Shown here in pieces: positions 39,579 to 42,830 of a DNA stretch of 42,830 nt. The position numbers and the translations under genes were made by a program. Every line of letters begins with the position of its first letter. Within the stretch, counting starts at the first letter, position 1. Under the pieces are notes generated by a model. The model was not told where the DNA came from and did no database searches. It saw only the letters and a program-made list of their open reading frames with translations. The stretch is from Thermoclostridium sp036562185 (GTDB lineage Bacteria; Bacillota; Clostridia; DSM-8532), in NCBI GenBank assembly GCA_036562185.1, contig DATCKN010000035.1, forward strand, positions 1 to 42,830, read 5' to 3'.

Positions 39579-40682
39579 ATGGCAGTGGTTGATATTTTCT
39601 CGAACAGTTATATAACGATAGACATAGGTTTCCGTTATATAAAGATTGTGCAGGTCAAAAAAAGTAAGAACAAAATACTGTCTGTTGTTAATTACGGTAT
39701 TGGAGATACGCCGCAGGGATGCATAAAGAACGGCGCAATCAAGGATACAGATGCAGTTGTTGCTGAAATAAGCCGGGTTCTCAGAGACAACAATATCAAC
39801 TCAAAAGAGGCAAAGATTGTTATGTCGGGCACTAATATCATATCGAGGGTGATAATGATAGACAAGGTGCCTGAAAGCGAGGTGGACAAAAAAATCTGGG
39901 AGGAAATACGTGATACAATACCGGTGGACATGAATTCCAACAGGATTGATTATAAACTTCTCGGAGAAACAAATGTGGACGGCAGGGAAAAAATCAAGGT
40001 TTTTGTAACGGTTGTATCAAAAAAAATAATAGATAACTACATAAACATCCTGAACCAGCTGAAATTAAAGCCTATAGCAGTTGATATTCCGTCCAACAGC
40101 GTTTCGAAGTTTTTTAAGCTCGACATTGACACCGGACAGCAGAGTACCGCAAGGATGTTAAAATATTCAAAATATAATAACAACACCTGCATTGTTTTTG
40201 ATTTGGGCTCGGAAACCACGATCATCAACATACTGAAAGATAAAACTCCTGAGTTTAATCGTGTCATTTTAAAAGGCAGCAGCAAAATAGACTATGAAAT
40301 TATGAAAGAACTGGATCTGCAGCCGCATGAACTGCAGAAAGCAGAACTGTACAAAAAAATGTATGGTCTGTCTACCATATTAACTCCATGTAACGAGTAC
40401 CTGTGTTCAAAAGCTGCAATGAGAGTTATGGATTCAATTATTAAAGACATTAAAATGTGCATTGATTTTTACCTTACTCGCTGCAACGGGGAACACCCCA
40501 GTAAAATATTCCTGATAGGCGGAGGTTCACAGATGAAAGGCATTGAGGAGTATTTTGAAGAAAATCTCGGTTTACCTGCATACAGGATAAACGTAGCGAA
40601 GATTGGCGGGCTGGAATTTAGTCAAGCTCTTGATAAGGACAGGCTTAACTACCTGGTTAATGCCTTAGGTGTTGCATTATAG
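39579..40682 (+). CDS. pilM: Type IV pilus assembly protein PilM
   Basis: Actin-like ATP-binding protein of the inner-membrane alignment complex, 367 residues. The start YITIDIGFRYIKIVQVKK and VFDLGSETTIINIL are the phosphate-binding segments of the actin/FtsA fold, and FLIGGGSQMKGIEEY is the adenosine motif. It links the motor to PilN/PilO, whose genes are not yet reached in this window. ATG 39579 has AAAGGAGG upstream. Its stop precedes the ribosome site of pilC by a few bases. Confidence 0.92.
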   Translation: MAVVDIFSNSYITIDIGFRYIKIVQVKKSKNKILSVVNYGIGDTPQGCIKNGAIKDTDAVVAEISRVLRDNNINSKEAKIVMSGTNIISRVIMIDKVPESEVDKKIWEEIRDTIPVDMNSNRIDYKLLGETNVDGREKIKVFVTVVSKKIIDNYINILNQLKLKPIAVDIPSNSVSKFFKLDIDTGQQSTARMLKYSKYNNNTCIVFDLGSETTIINILKDKTPEFNRVILKGSSKIDYEIMKELDLQPHELQKAELYKKMYGLSTILTPCNEYLCSKAAMRVMDSIIKDIKMCIDFYLTRCNGEHPSKIFLIGGGSQMKGIEEYFEENLGLPAYRINVAKIGGLEFSQALDKDRLNYLVNALGVAL

Positions 40683-40698
40683 CAGGAGGGTACTGTCT

Positions 40699-41916
40699 AT
40701 GCCGGTTTATACATATAAGGTAAAAAACAGTGAAGGAGAAATTTTTACCGGGGAAACAAAGGTGGACAGCAAGGAGGTATTGCTTGATCTTTTCAATAAG
40801 CATGGGTATAAACCCGTAGAAATAATAGAAAAGACGTTTGTCACCGATGTATCCCAGCTCAGTATATTCAGGAAAAAAGTTAAAACTGTGGATTTGGCCC
40901 AGTTTTGCCGCCAATTTTCAATAATGCTTGAATCAGGCATATCCATAGCCAACGCACTGGATGTTTTAAGAGCTCAGACTGTAAATCCTACACTCAAGGA
41001 CTGCCTTAACGATATTTACAACAATATACAGAAGGGTATTGCATTATCAAGTGTAATGCGAAGTTTCCCGGATATCTTCCCGCCAATTCTTTTAAGCATG
41101 GTTGAAGCAGGAGAAGTCAGCGGGCAACTGGACAAGGTATTTACCAGAATGGCCGGGCATTTCGAAAAGGAACACAAGCAGAAGCAAAAGCTGAAAGGCG
41201 CCATGACATATCCTGTAATAGTTTTGATTGTTGCAGCTCTGGTTGTGACCATTTTGGTTGTAAAGGTTATTCCAACCTTTGGAGAAGCATTGGCCGGAAT
41301 GAATGTTGAACTTCCGGCATTAACCCAGGTAATGCTTAATGTGAGCCATTTTTTTACCTCGTACTGGTATTTAATGCTATTCGGATTAATTTTACTTATT
41401 TATGGAATAAAAATGATGTCAAAAACCAGCCGGGGTAAAATAATACTGGACAATATATCACTTAAAATCCCGGTTGCTTCAGAAGTTATTAAAACCTTAC
41501 TGACAGCAAGATTCAGCAGGTCACTTTCAACCTTGCTGTCAAGCGGAGTGTTAATGCTTGAATCTCTTCAGATAACCAAACGGGTACTGAACAATTCGAT
41601 ACTGATAGAAAGGATGGACAAAGCCATAGACAATGTAAAGCAGGGTAGGTCTTTAACCCAGGCTATCACAGAAATCCAGTACTTCCCGCCACTGCTGCTG
41701 TCAATGCTGAAAACCGGTGAAGAAACCGGAAACATTGATGAAACCCTTGAAAAAGCGGCTGATTTTTACGAAGACCAGACCGAAGATAAGCTCCAAAGGC
41801 TGATGACATTATTGGAGCCGTTAATAATGATAGTGCTGGGCGGAGTGGTTGCATTCATCCTGTTCAGCGTACTGTATCCAATGCTGAGTGTTTACCAGAA
41901 CATAAACAATTACTAG
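40699..41916 (+). CDS. pilC: Type IV pilus inner-membrane platform protein PilC
   Basis: Membrane platform protein of the GspF family, 405 residues, which contacts PilB and PilT and feeds pilins into the fiber. Two GspF domains are visible: the first with FCRQFSIMLESGISIANAL and MVEAGEVSGQLDKV, the second with RFSRSLSTLLSSGVLMLESL and MLKTGEETGNIDETL. Each ends near a membrane segment, with three in total. ATG 40699 has GGAGGG upstream; the longer frame from 40669 overlaps pilM. Confidence 0.94.
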   Translation: MPVYTYKVKNSEGEIFTGETKVDSKEVLLDLFNKHGYKPVEIIEKTFVTDVSQLSIFRKKVKTVDLAQFCRQFSIMLESGISIANALDVLRAQTVNPTLKDCLNDIYNNIQKGIALSSVMRSFPDIFPPILLSMVEAGEVSGQLDKVFTRMAGHFEKEHKQKQKLKGAMTYPVIVLIVAALVVTILVVKVIPTFGEALAGMNVELPALTQVMLNVSHFFTSYWYLMLFGLILLIYGIKMMSKTSRGKIILDNISLKIPVASEVIKTLLTARFSRSLSTLLSSGVLMLESLQITKRVLNNSILIERMDKAIDNVKQGRSLTQAITEIQYFPPLLLSMLKTGEETGNIDETLEKAADFYEDQTEDKLQRLMTLLEPLIMIVLGGVVAFILFSVLYPMLSVYQNINNY

Positions 41917-41951
41917 AACCTGTTGATTATCAAAATTTAAGTCTTTAAACA

Positions 41952-42008
41952 TTTGAATTTTAAAGTTCAAAAATATTTGACTTTAGCCAGTTAAGCATTA
42001 ATGCTTAA
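41952..42008. repeat. Inverted repeats upstream of pilA
   Basis: TTTGAA (41952-41957) pairs with TTCAAA (41966-41971), and TTAAGCATTAATGCTTAA (41991-42008) is an 18-base perfect palindrome. The latter may form a six-base stem or bind a dimeric regulator. They occupy the 121-base gap between pilC and pilA, where a separate pilin promoter would be expected; no convincing -35/-10 pair was seen. Confidence 0.4.
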
Positions 42009-42037
42009 TAAATAAAAAATGTATTGGAGGTATTTAA

Positions 42038-42595
42038 ATGATGAAAAAGATGCTAAAACAAAACAAAGGTTTCTCACTTATTGAACTGCTTGTGGCAATA
42101 CTTATCATGGCAGTAATTGCAGGAACTGCAATTATGCTGTTCGGAGGAGTACTAAGCTCCAGCAGGGAAAGTGCAGATGAGGAGACTGCGGAAAACATCA
42201 AGAGGGCAATTTTAACTTACATTAACATGACAAATGATGTTAATCTTAGCTGCCTGGGTGTAACTGACACTGGTTCAGAGAATTCTGAAAATATTATTCA
42301 AAAACTATCATGTACAATTAAAATTGGTGATTCTGATAATGACGGTAAAGTGACATTTACTGTTCCCAAAAATGTCGATATAGACCAACCTGATGCTATA
42401 GAAGAAAGTAAGATAGATGCTTCTGACATTAAAGGTACGGTTGGGCCATTCCTGGACGCTTCTAAAGAAATGACACCTAAGACACCTGGAAAAAAAGGAT
42501 GGCAAATAGTAATAGATCAAAATGCTCAGGTAGTTACTGTTGAGGCAGCTGACAATGAAGATTATTGCAAGGTTTTTTTTGACACAGTTCCATAA
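42038..42595 (+). CDS. pilA: Type IV pilin (prepilin) PilA
   Basis: Major-type prepilin, 185 residues. The leader MMKKMLKQNKG is followed by FSLIELLVAILIMAVIAGTAIML, the class III signal: cleavage after Gly11, Phe as mature residue 1 and Glu as residue 5, with the hydrophobic helix that both anchors the subunit and forms the fiber core. The remainder is an acidic soluble domain without an obvious cysteine pair at the C-terminus. ATG 42038 has GGAGG seven bases upstream; an adjacent ATG at 42041 is also possible. A hairpin separates it from the next prepilin gene. Confidence 0.93.
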   Translation: MMKKMLKQNKGFSLIELLVAILIMAVIAGTAIMLFGGVLSSSRESADEETAENIKRAILTYINMTNDVNLSCLGVTDTGSENSENIIQKLSCTIKIGDSDNDGKVTFTVPKNVDIDQPDAIEESKIDASDIKGTVGPFLDASKEMTPKTPGKKGWQIVIDQNAQVVTVEAADNEDYCKVFFDTVP

Positions 42596-42631
42596 CCAAC
42601 AACATAACCATAAAGCTGATTTTGAATATAG

Positions 42632-42659
42632 TACACTCCCATCATTTGATGGGAGTGTA
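42632..42659 (+). other. Hairpin between the two prepilin genes
   Basis: TACACTCCCATCA (42632-42644) pairs with TGATGGGAGTGTA (42647-42659) with a tight loop. No T-run follows. It probably sets the amount of pilA message above that of downstream minor pilins, by processing or partial termination. Confidence 0.6.
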
Positions 42660-42684
42660 TGCAAAACAATTTGGAGGGATTGAT

Positions 42685-42830
42685 ATTAAAAATAATAAGG
42701 GATTTACATTACCAGAGGTTTTATTAGTATTGTTACTTATTGGAATGATATCGGTTATTTTAACGGAGCTTTTTGTATTTAACGCAACTTCAACAGCAGC
42801 ATATTCCAAATTCGGAAGACAGCAGTTTAC
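42685..42830 (+). CDS. Second prepilin (partial, cut by window edge)
   Basis: Start of a second type IV prepilin. Translated from 42685 it reads KNNKG then FTLPEVLLVLLLIGMISVIL, with cleavage after Gly and Glu at mature position 5, as in minor pilins and type II pseudopilins. GGAGGG (42673-42678) lies six bases before an ATT codon at 42685, so ATT is the likely start, a rare but known initiator. The in-frame GTG at 42655 would overlap the hairpin and lacks a ribosome site. A sequencing error is another possibility. The 3' end is outside the window. Confidence 0.75.
   Translation, partial: MKNNKGFTLPEVLLVLLLIGMISVILTELFVFNATSTAAYSKFGRQQF

Noticed and set aside
42655..42684. GTG 42655 as start of the second prepilin
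   Set aside because: The codon lies in the right arm of the hairpin and no ribosome site precedes it; the GGAGGG at 42673-42678 serves a later start.

Overview
The window looks like chromosomal DNA of a low-GC anaerobic Firmicute, most likely a clostridium of the Acetivibrio/Ruminiclostridium kind. This is inferred from AT-rich intergenic DNA, GGAGG-type ribosome sites with frequent TTG and GTG starts, ferredoxin-linked oxoacid metabolism, a Gram-positive type IV pilus cluster, and the Firmicute order decarboxylase-tmk-yaaR-holB-ricT-trmN6. No database search was possible; names rest on motifs, length and gene order.

Layout. 1-2100: nadD, yqeK and lepB. 2160-6730: a cupin-type HTH regulator followed by a tightly packed potABCD spermidine/putrescine importer, closed by a strong terminator. 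6846-8992 (minus): a zwf and cyclase-family pair that share one base. 9105-13724: an Orn/Lys/Arg decarboxylase, tmk, yaaR, holB and ricT. 13770-16130: a small two-cluster ferredoxin, trmN6, a lone fumarase beta subunit and a P-loop ATPase. 16120-18920: a four-subunit 2-oxoacid:ferredoxin oxidoreductase (korDABC) with its own promoter and a hairpin leader. 18970-19556 (minus): queT behind a probable preQ1-I riboswitch. 19650-22537: an HD-domain hydrolase and rnr. 22864-23199: a tRNA operon Glu-Asp-Thr with a clear promoter and terminator.

23430-34250 is a carbohydrate-uptake island: a membrane-bound AraC-type regulator, a lipoprotein substrate-binding protein, a ComEC-like metallo-beta-lactamase-fold lipoprotein, two LplB/LplC-type permeases, a GH31 glycosidase and a HAD phosphatase. 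It has no transport ATPase of its own. Two 18-base direct repeats 53 bp apart, placed just upstream of a good promoter, are the likely regulator sites. Then come a short transcript-like stretch with two hairpins and a possible pseudoknot, tRNA-Gln, and a convergent MATE efflux gene.

36248-42830 is a type IV pilus operon (pilB, pilT, pilM, pilC, pilA and the start of a second prepilin) that runs off the right edge. PilB carries one complete MshEN domain, which suggests cyclic-di-GMP input.

The best candidates for something not yet described are the MBL-fold lipoprotein inside the sugar operon, the GH31 enzyme with its unusual nucleophile motif and C-terminal extension, the compact RNA near 34288, and the hairpin inserted in the preQ1 aptamer. 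No mobile element, phage gene or CRISPR array was seen.
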